Assembly (NCBI GenBank): GCA_036656615.1
Contig: JAVXHY010000017.1
Coordinates: 1 to 41,137 of the forward strand
From: CAUPWF01 sp036656615
GTDB lineage: Bacteria > Bacillota > Clostridia > Lachnospirales > Lachnospiraceae
Direction: 5' to 3'
Length of the DNA stretch: 41,137 bases
The position numbers and the translations under genes were made by a program. Below are positions 41,116-41,137 of this stretch, piece by piece (within the stretch, counting starts at the first letter, position 1; the number at the start of each line of letters is the position of its first letter). The notes under the pieces are model-generated. The model was not told the DNA's origin, searched no databases, and was given only the letters and a program-made list of their open reading frames with translations.

Positions 41116-41137
41116 GTCTTTTAGAATTTATACAAAA

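Noticed and set aside
1..41137. tRNA genes, CRISPR array, c-di-GMP or glycine riboswitches
   Set aside because: I looked in the intergenic regions, especially rpmG-secE, the grdE leader and upstream of the GGDEF and pilin genes, and found no cloverleaf, spaced repeats or known riboswitch motifs.

Overview
The window is low-GC Firmicutes DNA, most like a Clostridia/Lachnospiraceae-type anaerobe. Evidence: AT-rich sequence, strong AGGAGG ribosome binding sites, TTGACA-17-TATAAT promoters, UGA read as selenocysteine in glycine-reductase-type proteins, and the Firmicutes order rpmG-secE-nusG-rplKAJL-rpoBC-rpsLG-fusA-tuf. No genus can be named from the sequence alone. Almost everything is on the minus strand except 4.9-7.0 kb (regulator plus diguanylate cyclase) and 9.3-12.1 kb (copper operon).

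Right part (41.1-19.2 kb, minus strand, transcribed right to left) is the core translation/transcription locus. It runs rpmG, secE, nusG, rplK, rplA, an L10-type leader with its own promoter and attenuator, rplJ and rplL, then rpoB and rpoC, then rpsL, rpsG, fusA and tuf. Two accessory blocks interrupt it. A response-regulator phosphodiesterase (REC, degenerate GGDEF, EAL) sits between rplL and rpoB. An HD hydrolase plus a complete tripartite tricarboxylate transporter (tctC, tctB, tctA) sits between rpoC and rpsL. Regulatory RNA is visible: two 23S-like L1 binding-site mimics (before rplK and before rplA), the L10 leader, and a structured rpoB 5' leader.

Middle part (19.1-13.0 kb, minus) is a selenocysteine-dependent glycine/sarcosine/betaine reductase cluster: grdX, a TetR regulator, the grdE-type proprotein, the grdB-type selenoprotein (Sec350), a YkvI-like membrane protein, and selenoprotein grdA (Sec44). 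Palindromes of the form TTATCGCGATAA lie in the -35/-10 spacers of both promoters, which strongly suggests that the TetR protein represses the cluster and itself. Protein C (grdC/grdD) is not in the window. An N-terminally deleted msrB remnant follows grdA.

Left part (13-0 kb) is accessory. It contains an orphan type IV pilin-like protein, a copA-csoR-copZ copper efflux operon with a clear CsoR-type operator, a WYL regulator that appears to start with AUA, a MATE exporter, an active-looking diguanylate cyclase next to an XRE regulator, and an operon of a Maf-domain fusion protein, an AIM24-like protein, an isochorismatase-like hydrolase and a membrane EAL phosphodiesterase cut by the window edge. 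With the phosphodiesterase at 36 kb, that makes three c-di-GMP proteins.

Two short non-coding elements with the shared terminal sequence GTAACMGTTCAGCC, each flanked by a perfect 8-bp direct repeat, flank the str operon (next to grdX and next to tctA). They look like non-autonomous mobile elements and are, with the grd regulatory circuit, the most interesting structures here. No rRNA, tRNA or CRISPR array was recognised.
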